A DNA stretch of 64,000 nucleotides from Marisa cornuarietis (Eukaryota; Mollusca; Gastropoda; Architaenioglossa; Ampullariidae). This document shows, piece after piece, positions 13,409-23,905 of this stretch; the stretch's first letter is position 1, and every line of letters begins with the position of its first letter. The notes beneath the pieces were generated by a model, which saw only the letters and a list, made by a program, of their open reading frames with translations, ran no database searches and was not told where the DNA came from. The stretch spans positions 1,317,501-1,381,500 of the forward strand of contig SMMW01000024.1 in the NCBI GenBank assembly GCA_004794655.1, given 5' to 3'. A program made the position numbers and the translations under genes.

Positions 13409-15016
13409 GTGTAGGTGTCTGGATGGAAGCCTTGCTGGAGCACAAGGGACGGTGGGAGGTTGTTGCTGAGGGCGATCCATCCCTCCCTGAGGTAAATGTT
13501 ATCTGACGTAATACTAAGAGAGACGCGTACCGTTGATATTTCGTTGGTGGCGATGGTATTTATGAAGCTGATGTCAATGACAACGACTCAAACTGTTGTT
13601 ATCGATGTTGTGGGGGTTTTTTTTGTTTCTTGTTTTGCAGGATGTCTTACCGGTGAACGGAACGCGAGTGGTCCGACGAGGTGATTTTCTGGTGAGTCTA
13701 GACATGGAGATTATTAATTTTATAGGCTAAATCCAGACAGAAAGACAGACAGACAGACCCGTAATGTCAACTGTGTGTCGTCTACTTGCAGGCTGCTCGC
13801 TGCTATTTTCGGCAAAACCCAGCGAGAGACATCCCCTTTGGGTAAGTCATTCGATGCTATGGGAACCTATTACTATACATGTATTTATATCATGCGAGAC
13901 TCGATCAAATAGTCGTAGACCTGACAAAATAGTGTCTTTGAACCTGCAATAGACTGACCACGCCACTAACAGCAGTTGTAGATTGTAACGTTATCATTAT
14001 TCCGTATAACATGATGGGACATTGACCTTCGGATGGCGTAGTTTTGCCTGGAATGAGGACCCTTGCTTTAAACGAGACTAATCAGGCGCATCTCCCAGAG
14101 TGAAAGGGAGAGCCAATTTTATCTTTACAGCCGTCGTCACACGTTACATAAGCATTTTCTGTAATAAGCACCGTTTTACCGACAGCTGTTATGACCAAAA
14201 ACATTTAAAGTTACTGAACAATGTCGAACTCTGTTTGCGAAAACATCAGTAGTCATTAAAAATATTATGTTTCTATATTCTTTCTACAGATGGCAATTAA
14301 AGTCACGATTAATTACAATTTTGTGTAATATGACAACTAATAACGCTTCCCAGAGTGATTCAAGTGAATCACTGCAGACTGTGAACTAGGACTAAGGGCC
14401 GTAACATGCTCCGTGTCTCTGGCCTCTTGCTTAATAAAATGGGTTCAGTGTTTTATCTTGGTGGTGTACTGTCTCCGGGATCACGTTGAACTATGGTTAT
14501 TGGCCAGTCGAAGCGATAAGCTGATAATTTTAGTCTTGTACTACATGTTCTTCATTACAACACTTAAGGCCTGTGGACTTAATAGCTTTTATTTTTTATG
14601 TTCAGTCAGCTTCTTGAGTTTGATATAATAATCGCATGCTGAGAAAAAGCGAGAAACGCGCTTGATTAGTCTGTCGCGACACCAGCATGAACACCAGCCC
14701 TCTTTTTATTGTTGTGTTTCGTCTGTTGGTACACCGAATTGTAGGCTTATGCGAATGAGAAAGTATGCTGAAAATTAACACAGCCGACACTTGGGTATTT
14801 GTAAAATTTATTTCCGTATCTTCCAGCTCGTCTTGGACGGAGGAAATGTGCAACTTGCACGTGCTGTACCTCCTACCAATAGGCGCCGCCCCCAGCATCC
14901 GCTTCCAGCTGTGCACCAATCAGGTGCCTTCCATCGCGCTACGTCACCTCTTCCCCAATTTGCCGTCGCTTCGCACTGACGTCTCGCCCGTGCCTGAGGA
15001 TCGCAAGACGAACTGA
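3722..15016 (+). CDS. PHM: Peptidylglycine alpha-hydroxylating monooxygenase (PHM), secreted, 355 aa
   Basis: Coding exons: 3722-3865, 4029-4086, 6165-6261, 6781-6872, 7208-7330, 8054-8090, 8625-8689, 8861-8944, 13415-13491, 13641-13691, 13792-13841, 14827-15016. All junctions are GT-AG and the 1,068 nt stay in frame. PHM hydroxylates the alpha-carbon of a C-terminal glycine in secretory granules, the first step of peptide amidation, using two coppers and ascorbate. Residues 1-28 form a signal peptide ending QSWA. Copper M ligands are present: HTH at 229-231 and Met300 in EEMCN. Copper H has His81 and His150 (QVHL), but the partner of His81 is Arg80 (HVRHL), where family members have HH. Arg227 and Asn302 match substrate-binding residues, while the usual Tyr is His304. 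Cysteines 87, 213, 280, 301 and the one in QLCTNQ fit PHM disulfides. There is no PAL lyase domain. A large LINE sits in the 8945-13414 intron. Confidence 0.93.
3875..3911. repeat. (GCGT)n microsatellite just after a PHM splice donor
   Basis: About nine GCGT/GTGC units start ten bases after the donor that ends the PHM signal-peptide exon. Confidence 0.95.
4555..4936 (+). repeat. Interspersed repeat, copy 1, with internal hairpin
   Basis: This segment is repeated at 63.12-63.40 kb in the same orientation, sharing runs such as 'atttccagcagt' plus 'cataagtagtaaa'. It contains an inverted repeat: 'ggccgatttaggggagata' near 4772-4790 faces 'ctatctcccctaattcggcc' near 4823-4842. I found no coding capacity, so it looks like part of a non-autonomous element. 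It lies in a PHM intron. Confidence 0.75.
4937..5160. repeat. Foldback (MITE-like) inverted repeat
   Basis: Two arms of about 70 bases face each other. The left arm holds 'tttgaaatgcactaaaaag' and 'tctcgggattttctttaata'; the right arm holds 'tattaaagaaaatcccgaga' and 'gcatttcaaataaaa'. The spacer is also largely palindromic ('aaagtgtgag' against 'ctcacacttt'). The right arm recurs at 63.74-63.82 kb next to the other copy of the preceding repeat, so both are probably one family of about 600 bp. Confidence 0.8.
6424..6497. repeat. Perfect 37-bp tandem duplication
   Basis: Two identical 37-base copies, each starting 'cgagtaacctttaagaagat', sit head to tail in a PHM intron. Perfect identity indicates a recent event or an assembly artefact. 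Confidence 0.93.
9440..13408 (+). mobile_element. Near-complete non-LTR retrotransposon with (ATT)n tail
   Basis: The element carries one long endonuclease/reverse-transcriptase frame (separate entry), a 3' UTR from about 13124, and a 3' end built from 'gcgctaagagcatgctctct', 'gaatatgcgctataaaaatc' and an ATT run of about 12 units ending at 13408. The 5' boundary is not visible; 9440 is a guess based on a pyrimidine-rich leader. Six bases separate the tail from the PHM exon at 13415. Truncated copies with the same or related 3' end occur at 16.87, 40.02, 47.69, 51.13 and 63.41 kb, so the family has been active here. Confidence 0.85.
9809..13123 (+). pseudogene. LINE endonuclease/reverse transcriptase ORF with one in-frame stop
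   Basis: The frame runs from ATG at 9809 for 1,009 codons to TAG at 12836-12838, then stays open in the same frame to 13123. A single nonsense change therefore separates the last 95 codons. N-terminal half: apurinic-type endonuclease with GLFNAQS, IITETWL, LLGDVNVHF and LSSDHYS. C-terminal half: reverse transcriptase with LDLSAAFDTIDH, GVPQGSVLGPVLF and the YADDTQLY catalytic motif, then the C-terminal region (SRLDYCNSLLAGC, LQRVQNSAARLVL). The motif wording points to the CR1/L2/jockey group. A basic stretch precedes the endonuclease. It is inserted sense to PHM. Apart from the stop it looks recently active. Confidence 0.92.
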
Positions 15017-16179
15017 AGTTGCCACGTAGAGCCCTCCCACTGGTAACGGCCTCCAATGCACACTTTGCCCGTCTGTGTGAAAACCGCTCACTCGGGCATG
15101 CATGCTCTCTCGCCAGCCTCCGCACACAGAGGCACTCTTCTCTAAGAATGTGTGTCCACATATACATTTTCTTGCAGAAGTCTGAAGCAAAAATATGTTT
15201 CCTGTCGCATGCTAGGTGCAGAGACAATTGTTTGTAAATGACACGTCTGCAACTATGGCCAGAAAGCTATAAAAACACTGTCGACGGCAGCATGGCCTGT
15301 GGAATACGGAATTTCAACAAACACTGTACAGCCAGTAAAAGATGGTGGAAAGTTTAAGCCGCGGCACTTTGCCCACGTGACTACACAACTACACACTCGA
15401 TCTGGCTCTCTTATGCTGACGACTTGTTTTTCTTGATGTCAGCAGCTTAAATCTTGTTTATGAGCATGATAACGGCCGGGTCTTGACAGACGACCCGGTG
15501 CCCGACGAACACACAATACTGTATTCTAAAAATTATCAAATATTGTTCAATAAAGCAAGAGGCGAAATAAAGGCTATACCAAAAGAAAGATATTCTGCTT
15601 GACTTGTAGAGGTACACACGTCTAGCACGCATTTCCAACCAAAACCATTCTTGAACTCACCAACAGTTTGAAAATCACAAAGTGAAAATACCTTAAACTG
15701 AGAAATTATATATTTAATATAAATAATGTCTACTACATAGACACATATCGCATATACTAAGATTGGAGAGTGTCAAAACCCAAATGTATTTGTTACAAGG
15801 TGCCACTACCAACTGAGAGTACAGATCTATGTATGATGCACAAGTAAACATACAAAACATCAATAAAGAATCTAAAGGGAAAAAAAGTCTAAAACTAAAC
15901 CTTTCTCTTGTATTTAGTCTCACGGGTTTATCTTATCATTATAATGAACCCGCTGCCTCACGATATGAGAACAAAAAAGTGAATATGCTGAACCTGAATT
16001 TCAACAAAACTAGCAGCCATCTGGCTTTTGTTATATTAATTCAAATACAAACATAAGAAATAAGTCTTATGCCACATCCAATATATTTCCTTAATTTCTC
16101 CCTATGTAAACAAAGTAAATCTACACTAGCATATAGTTTGTATATGAATGTATTTTTGCATTAACAATAGATTATTAAA

Positions 16180-16506
16180 AGGAAAAGAGACAATCAATAA
16201 AAATTATTTTTAAAAACGACTAGCTTTGCATATCCAGTAAAAAGTACAAATTTTAATTTGCTTCAGTAAACAGAAAGTTTGTTATATTCAAAAATGATTT
16301 CCAGTGCTAAAGATACAAAAATGTATCGATAAAGGAGGAAAAGGAAATGAGGCAATCAATAAAAGTTATTTTTAAAAAAATGACTAGCTTTGCATATCCA
16401 GCAAAAAGGATAAAATATAATTTGCTTCAGCAAACAGAAAGTTTTGTTATATTCAAAAATGATTCCCACTGATAAAGATACAAAAAATGTATTGATAAAG
16501 GAGGAA
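16180..16506. repeat. Diverged ~162-bp tandem duplication
   Basis: Two adjacent copies share ordered blocks: 'caatcaataaaa', 'gactagctttgcatatccag', 'aatttgcttcag', 'gttatattcaaaaatgatt' and 'gataaaggaggaaa'. The copies differ by scattered substitutions and small indels, so the duplication is not recent. Confidence 0.88.
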
Positions 16507-16873
16507 ACATAGGTGTACATACAATTTTTCCTATAATCGCTGGTCTTTTTCACATTCATAAATTTCTCCCCTATTTCAAGGCTTAAAATATTTTTGTGAT
16601 AGAATTTGTTCATAAAAATAAGCTTCCAAGCACAGACAAAAATGTTCATGCAAAACATTTGAGGCTGCTACCTGCAGAGTGGTCCTTTCAATTAACAATG
16701 AACCTATTGCAAAGCACAAAATAGCACTTCACTTTTAACAGACTATGTCATGTGATACGAAGATGTTTTCTTTTTGCACAAAGTTTTACAATCAAAATGT
16801 CTATTTCTTACTTTACACGTGACATTAGAATGGCCTGTGACCTAATAAATACAAAGCACACATATGAAAAAAA

Positions 16874-16936
16874 TGAATATGCTCTCTATGAGTGTGAATA
16901 TGTGCTATAAAAATCTTCATTTATTATTATTATTAA
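16874..16936 (+). mobile_element. Short LINE 3' tail fragment
   Basis: It matches the last ~60 bases of the LINE in the PHM gene ('atgctctctatg', 'gtgaatatgtgctataaaaa') followed by a TTA run, and is strongly 5'-truncated. Confidence 0.82.
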
Positions 16937-17302
16937 TCATTTTGCATGGCATATAAAAGTTGGTATTCAGAATTTAGTGTACATGGAGTCATCAGACTCA
17001 TTTCTAAAAATGAAATGGATAAAATACTGGCCCTTAAATTATGATGTCTCAAAATAATCAGACTTGCATAAAGTTTCAAGCCATTTCTTATCTTTAAATG
17101 TTTAATACTTGGTAACATTATTGGCAAATTTAAAATTAACTTTTTTGCTTACAGCAAAATGCAGAATGTAAATTTATGATAAGGTCTTCAGTCTTCAATC
17201 TTAATAATAAAAACAATGTACAAGATTTGTTTCATCAAATAAAACATCTAAACATTATAAACATAAACCAGTTAATATCATATTCATCTCTTGGCCTAGA
17301 CA

Positions 17303-20300
17303 TTACTTCTTTGCCTGTCGATCTCTTGTGGCAGGATCCCTAAGCCCATCAAGATTTTCGAGGGCTTCTGGGATACCTTTTGGCTGGCTGGCTCCAATGG
17401 TGAAGTCTGGCCGACCTGTTCGGTATTGGATGTAATGTTGAATAAAGAGCTCAGGATCAATCTTGCATTCCTGGACTACAGGATCTTTCCACATTTGGGA
17501 GACCCAATCTGTCAGCAGCGGAAATTTTTCTGATGACATTACATAGTCTGCAATAAAAACATTGAATCATTAGTGATGTGCTCGTCATAGGCACAATAGG
17601 ATTTACAACAAACTGGTATATACTGACAAAACACAGACCAGACTGATCACAGCCCACTGCTATTTAAAAAGTTTTGACATCATCATGATATGAAATGACT
17701 GCAAGGTTATTTGCCATTATACTGTAAATATTGAAAACTGCCAAATCCCCATAACATTATCTCCAAAAAGAAATCTTTTATATCACTTTTGTAGCTGGTA
17801 TACTAACTTGGAATGAAATAACCTTTCCTATAGTGTGTTGTCAGGTGAGAATTTATAGATTTAGTAAATTTAAATGAAACAATAGTGGCTCCCAATTTTC
17901 TGTCTACACACTCTGTGTCTCCATGTAAATTTGTCTTATCTTTTGGCTATTTTCTCTAGCCTGATTTAGGTTGCCTTTTCTTGGGGCTGTTTTCCAAAGC
18001 CCATTTATGCTGTCCTCTCAGGTGAACATTTTCTGGTGTTACTATCATAATAAAATTCACCGTCATGATTATTCTGACAAACTACTATCATCATGTATTG
18101 ATCTTGTTTCCAAAGTGGCCTAAATTAATAAATTTAACAAAAGAGCTTATTTATTATAGTTTTTCTGTGAGATGTGTTCACCTTCCATAAACAACAGTAC
18201 CCAACCAATTTTTATCCTCTTCCACGTCAATACAACACTTTTAAAAAAACGTTTATCGAACAGTCTTGTCAAAGGTCAAATATAATCACACTGATATATG
18301 AATGTCAAGAAAAAGATTTATGATTAAAACGTAACCAACCTGTTATCATCCCTAGCATAGGAATGCGTTCAAACCAGGGCCAAATCATATAATCAGAAAA
18401 TCCTGGTTTTGTGCCATTGAAGTACGAAGTGCTGGCTGCCTTCAGAAACTCCTCCATTTTGCTGATATGCTGGTCAAGCCGCTCAGCAAGTTCAGGATCA
18501 AGATGACCTGCCTTCAGCAAACTGTAAAATGCTGGAATTCCCTACAAAATGAAAAAAAGATACAAACGTCTGTAAACTCTACACTGTTTATTCAAGATGG
18601 ATAACAGACAAATCACACCCTTCAGCACAAGATCTTTGAAAATGATGGTTGTGGATACCTTCTTTGTCCAATGGTTGAAATAGATCCGCTCTAAAGCCCT
18701 CTGGTAAACATCACAGTTGTACAACTTTGGCTCAGGAAAAGCTTCCTCAAGGTATTCTATATGCATGCAAATAAATGGGCATTCAAATTCCATTGGTATA
18801 AATGGACACATAAATATGCACAAACATATATATGAAAACATACACTCATACACATACAAGTACATATGCCAGGTTGCCAAACTATTTTGGTTTCAATACA
18901 GAAAGAATTATAAGTGCGCCAAAATGTCTTACTGTTTAATTAAGTAGACAGAGTATCCTTTGAAATTCTACCTCTAGTCAATACAAAAATTGTACAAGCA
19001 CGTTGTAATACCTATATTCTCCACCTGAAGAAAAGCATGATTTGTAAAATTAAGAATAAGAATTATAAAAACTTGTTTACTGGCCAAGTGACACTGGAGT
19101 CGGAATATGACTTGATGATGGATGAGCCAGAACAAAAGAAAGAATAATCAAGCATATCCTATACATGTGGTAGAAGCTGGCCAAGAGGCCAGTACGGCGG
19201 CCAGTTAGCGGTGATTGGCCCGCAGGTTTGTTCTGGGTCTGAGAGGGCGGAGGGGAGCCACGAGAGAGGGATGGGGCGACGCCCCTCAACCCCACCTTCC
19301 CTAGGTGGACACAGCAGCGCTGCCGTCCGACACGGCCGGGCACCCCTGCCATTTTAGCCCTCCCAGGGGATATAAAAGGGAAGGGAGAAGTTTGACAGAG
19401 AGAGGCGAGAGAAAAAAGTCAAAAGAGTAACATGCGAGAAGGACGCCAGCCAGCAGCCCGGCTGATAAAGTCCTTGATAAAGTTAAGTTACGTTATGAGT
19501 ACTGTATACTGTACGTTGACCAGCAAGCGTTCGCCAAAATAAAAAGGTTCCAACAACCTACGGCACGCGTTGAGTGTTGTTGTGTGCCGTGTGGTAGGTC
19601 ACCCTGTTACATACACTAGACATGACCCACAGACTGCAGAGTCAACCTAAACATAAATGTAACCAGGCACAAATAGATGCTTGGTCGCCCATGAGCACTG
19701 TACAGTGTACATGGCTCTCACAGACTGCAAAAAGACACATTCAACAAGTATTGGTCCTGACAGATCTACAGCAGAGTTCAGGAAAGCTATCCCTTCCACA
19801 AAGAAATTATATCTCAACTGGAAAGTTCTGGCCCAGACGAGTCTCTACCTGACTCTAGAGGGCTTGAGACAGAACAGACCGCTGGCCGGGTAGGAAGCAT
19901 TCAACACAATCTTATGTGCCCCGTACAGACTGCCCTTGGTGTAGAATATGCCCACAAGGGGTTGGTCACAGAAATACATCAGCAAGCTGCATGCGCCACG
20001 TGGCTGAGTAGGACTTTCGGTTTTAGGGTGGTACTGCTGTACATGATGGTGACAGAGTGTTAGTACACTCTCGATTACTGCCCAGTAAAACTGGACCAGA
20101 ATGCCCCATCTTATGCAAAATTTCTTCAGCTGATGGAGGAAGTAATTCATTGCTGGGCCCTCTTGATAGTGGAAACCATATTGATTTCCTAGCTCAGATC
20201 AATGGAGATGATGAAATCCAGAAACCTAATGTGGTTGACCTGCTCAATGGACTTCCCATTGAGACTGAGAGACTCAACAAGTTATTTTTTATTAATTCCC

Positions 20301-21127
20301 ATTATAATTAGACTGATTTAATTTTTCATTAAACAAATTAGCATTATTACATGCACAAGATTCCAGGTTATTCAACATTTACTCAAGTTCACCAAGCTAC
20401 AGGACTGCTTTATTTGCTTTTTGCTGTTTATTGTTTAATTTAATTTATTTAATATATTGTTTAATATGACAATATAAATGATGGTTAGTATGTAGCATTG
20501 CACACTGTTGTTTATTATTTAACCTCTTTTACTGAGCAAGATACTGACCAGCACAGATAAGAGACTCAAAAATGTTCTTTCCATTGTGAATTATGACAGG
20601 AACTTCTCCATAGAAGTTGATGTCGAAGAACCAGTCAGGTTTGTTGTTTAAGTCCACATTAACACGATCATATGGCACTTTCTTAGCAGCCAAGACCAAG
20701 CGAGCTCGCTGCAGGCATGAAACAAATAAATATGAAGCCACACACTGCATGCATAGTCTCTTTTCATGTTACTCATTTACTGTTTTATTGAAGCTTTAAC
20801 TTAATTGTTATTTCCAAGGGTGAATGTTTACACTTTTTTCCTGTTTTAAATAGTACTATAATTTACCTCACACATCATCTGCACTTGCCTTATTTATATA
20901 TACTTAATTTATCTCGCAGATCTGCACTTGCCTGGATGTATTTCATTTCCACAGCAATTTAACAGAAATTATGTAAGTTTATGAAGCAAATAATATATAC
21001 AGTTCACTGTGCATGGAAGTGTACGCACCTGAGCGTATGGGCACATCCGCATGCTGTACAGGCGAAGGACAGCTCCTGGAGGCAAAGGGTCGTCCGGACG
21101 GCGAAGTTCATCCTCACTGTGAGCCAT
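17303..21127 (-). CDS. GSTO: Omega-class glutathione S-transferase, 267 aa
   Basis: Coding exons in transcript order: 21127-21029, 20708-20549, 18756-18659, 18541-18340, 17547-17303; 804 nt, all GT-AG and in phase. Omega GSTs are cytosolic cysteine-type transferases with thioltransferase and dehydroascorbate reductase activity. The thioredoxin-like domain (residues ~20-100) has the omega signature MCPYAQRARLVLAAK, with Cys29 as the catalytic thiol, then NNKPDWFFDINFYGEVPVI with the cis-proline loop VPVI and the ICAEYLEEAFP helix. The all-helical C-terminal domain contains FSDYMIWPWFERIPML, also an omega hallmark. The tail (~25 residues ending RDRQAKK) is longer than usual. The ATG exon starts at an acceptor (21131-21132), and a matching donor at 21538 suggests a 5' UTR exon around 21540-21650. 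The 18757-20548 intron contains a solo LTR. Confidence 0.95.
19166..19611 (+). mobile_element. Solo LTR (446 bp) with 4-bp target-site duplication
   Basis: It begins TGTGG and ends GTTACA, bounded by direct TACA repeats at 19162-19165 and 19612-19615. A TATA box (gatataaaaggga, TATAAAA at 19371-19377) and a downstream AATAAA (19538-19543) give U3-R-U5 order on the plus strand, antisense to the GST. GC content is clearly above its surroundings. There is no internal region and no second LTR, so it is a recombination remnant. Length and 4-bp duplication suit a Ty3/gypsy-type element. Confidence 0.9.
19616..20330. other. Unassigned intronic segment with weak coding character
   Basis: It lies in the same GST intron as the solo LTR. 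Plus-strand frames contain protein-like stretches (for example QINGDDEIQKPNVVDLLNG near 20200-20270 and a 101-codon frame on the minus strand at 19845-20150), but stops interrupt them and I recognise no family. It may be a decayed transposon or a pseudogene fragment. Confidence 0.3.
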
Positions 21128-21539
21128 TTTCTGTCAACGATTTCTGTTTCATCCATAAATTAAGTCAACGACAATTATAATATAGGGCCTATATATATAG
21201 TCAAATATATCATTCGATCTGGATCATTACGATAATCAAACTTTCTCGCAGTGTGGGGATCGTGATCGATCATACATAGTATCTATTTATCTTTTAAAAT
21301 TTTTACCGGTTTTGTTATCGACAGTGAATCTTAGTTCTTCAGTGGGTATCTTTTGGTCTTTATAGTAATCGAAAGATCGATGAACGCACAGAACTGCGTA
21401 TAATATCTGTCTGATTTGATGCATATTACCATTTAAATATTTAAATAGCTGAATTTAAAATAATTCAGACTAATAGAACTTACTGAAAACCCCCTTCTAA
21501 GAATTTTCCACCTTGAATTTGTGGTTTTGCGCACTTACT

Positions 21540-23099
21540 GCCTGATCTTCCTGCTGGAATACTCCGTGAACAATTTATCGTCTGCTTGGATGTGTTGTTG
21601 TTCCCGACAAACAGGATATCCTGTTGGAGTTTCTGCTGAGATTAGAAGCACGATCATTTATTGGTAGAGCGCATTCTGGATCACAAAACCTGTTTGAGTT
21701 TCATTGTGTTCATGACTTGCGCATTTTGTGACAAGACGCTATACCTCCGGGAACAGATCGCTGTGTCATTGTTGCTGCTGTTCCTGAAAAAAGACGGTAC
21801 AGCTTTGATATGGGGGAGGACGCGACGGCCATAACAGAAATGGCACGCAGCATTTGTCGTCTGCTCGCTCCACTCAACTGCCCAAATGTACCTAATAAAC
21901 TAAACCTAAACCAAACCCCATAAACCTCTGACAAAATAACATAGACCGGCCTATGACGTCACCCCCCCCTCCAATATCAAAGTTCTGCCAAAAAAACTTT
22001 CGCTGTGCAAATAATGTAGTGGGTAGGAAACGTTTGAAAACTCTGTCCACGAACTCAAGTCCGTGCTCTATCAACCCCATTTCGAGGAATTATTATCCAT
22101 ATGTGACCTTTCACCCGCAACTGCATGGGGAAATACTTGTTTTGTTTTCTCTGTTTTTGTTTCCTTCGTCAGGCATTCGCTAGAGACTGTTGATCTCAAC
22201 ATTATGGGAAAGTGTAATTAGGCCTAAGTTTTATGAGCACGCTCGATCATGGACCTTATATCAACGAGCACATACAATAAAAAAATGTCAATGGGTGTGT
22301 CAGCGATCACCCATCACAAATACAACACTCCTGCCTTCACCACGTCTGAGGAAGAGGTAGATTTCTATCTTTAAAAAATTCTAACCAAAATGAATCTATA
22401 GTGTGTGGTTGACAGGTTGTTTCCCTTGCTTAGGAAACAGCTAGCCTCCTCCTTGTCCAGCGACGATAAAGAAAACGAATCCCCAGAATGGTCCAGTTGT
22501 AAGCGGATCGAGGTGTTTACAACGGCGCACTACAAAAAAGACTGTTGGATACAACAGCGGTGGAGGCAAAAAAGAAAAAAGCAAGAAGAAGGTTGTTTTC
22601 CTCCGAAAAAAAGTTTGATTGGCTAGAAGAAAAAGATATTGAAAAAATATTTTATCAGCCATTCAAATTCTAGCCATCTGCTGCCACTACTTTTTCTTGT
22701 ATTGCTAATTTCGTATTTTATTATTATTTAGGGGGGGGGGACAGTCAACTTATCCTCACCTCCACATGGTGACTGCTGGACAGGCTTACTGCAGCATTCG
22801 TGGTGATATGCTTTCTTTTGGGAAAATACGACATACCATACCTCGTTCAGCAATTTATTATCTGCCCTAGTGTTGATTGAAAAGAAGCAGAGACTGATGA
22901 TGATTTGTTTCACAGATCAGATTCACTTGATGACACGTGCAGCAACGATGACTTGAAGAACCCTTTTAAATTTGTTAAGTGTAACAACACCGTTTGTGCA
23001 TTTGCATTCAAAAACTTAGATTTTCATGCTCTGGGTTTTAGTTACTCAAAGAACTTGGCTGCTTACAATGTTAAAGAACAAAAAGGATTTCTCCCCTAG
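21540..23099. other. Region upstream of GST with unassigned short ORFs
   Basis: It probably contains the GST promoter and 5' UTR exon. On the plus strand 22405-22626 is open for 74 codons (acidic SSDDKENESPEWSS followed by a basic lysine/arginine-rich end), and 22905-23099 is open for 65 codons. Neither has a recognisable domain, and a 9-G run separates them. I see no supported gene. Confidence 0.35.
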
Positions 23100-23205
23100 A
23101 CATATTTGTCTAATGAGGCACGCACCTAACTTCTTCGATCCTTTTTGCACAAGTCAGTTTGTAATTTCCCTTGTGGATAAATAAAGTGGTATTGTATTGT
23201 ACCAC
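23100..23205 (+). mobile_element. LINE/SINE 3' tail
   Basis: It ends with 'cccttgtggataaataaagt', 'ggtattgtattgta', a typical non-LTR retroelement 3' end with short terminal repeats. The 5' limit is not visible. Confidence 0.5.
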
Positions 23206-23361
23206 TACCTTAGCATCTCCACGCTGCAAATCAAGTAGTTCGAGATCGTGATAAGCCTCATCGGCTTTTCGATTGAGGTTCTCTAGAGCCACTGACCAAC
23301 ACTGTGCACTGTAAGCCACTGAGATCTGCTCAACGATGTGATGGTTCACTTCCACCCCCAA
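23206..23361 (-). CDS. Orphan exon-like ORF, possibly HHIVEQ..GDAK
   Basis: On the minus strand the frame translates to a well-formed helical, acidic segment (EQISVAYSAQCWSVALENLN, then RKADEAYHDLELLDLQRGD). It could be one exon running from an acceptor near 23319 (cgttgagcag) to a donor near 23213 (ctaag|gtagtg). No neighbouring exon was found, and the membrane-protein gene upstream on this strand already stops at 25001. It may be an unrecognised small gene, an alternative exon or a gene relic. Confidence 0.3.
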
Positions 23362-23711
23362 AATAAAGAAAATGTATGCATAAACAATAGTCTTTTATTT
23401 TAATCTTCACTTTAAACATATTAAAATATACAACACAAAAAGGACAAAGATTTTATATCTGTGGCAATGGACTGTACCATGAAAATATGTACAATGTCAC
23501 CAAGTTCTTCTGTCATGATATTTTCCGCTTTCAGCTTTTTTTGGGGGCAGCTCGGCGCCTATAGACATTTATTATGTACCACTAAAATCTAGCTTCAATC
23601 TTAATGTTTTATAAGTGTTCGTGTCTGCTTTTCATACATAAAAGTGCCCACAAAGAATAAAAAATGTCTACACACGAGCTATCATCAAAATTTCAGGTCA
23701 CAGTGTTGTCA

Positions 23712-23905
23712 GGGTGGTCCGGTGGCGCAACAGTTAGCGCTTGTCACTAATAGTGAGAATGGACTGTCCTGGGTTCAGCTTTCGTCTCGGGCACGCTGTT
23801 CTTTCTCTGCATGTGGCATCTGTTTACACGGCTGGCTGCCAAGCTGTGATATAGCCATAGTTGCTGGCTTGGCAAACAACACCTATTTCACAGAGTTTTC
23901 ATTTT
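23712..23905 (+). mobile_element. tRNA-derived SINE
   Basis: A polymerase III A box (tggcgcaacagttagcgc, 23723-23740) and a B box (gggttcagcttt, 23771-23782) are spaced as in a tRNA gene, followed by a non-tRNA body. The head 'ggtccggtggcgcaacagtt' is typical of tRNA-related SINEs. The 3' boundary is approximate. Confidence 0.75.

Larger units (their letters stand above)
15017..17302. other. Convergent 3' intergenic region between PHM and GST
   Basis: This region should hold the 3' UTRs of PHM (+) and the omega GST (-), which converge here. It is AT-rich and holds a two-copy tandem duplication and a short LINE tail (separate entries). I see no other coding exon. Confidence 0.6.
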
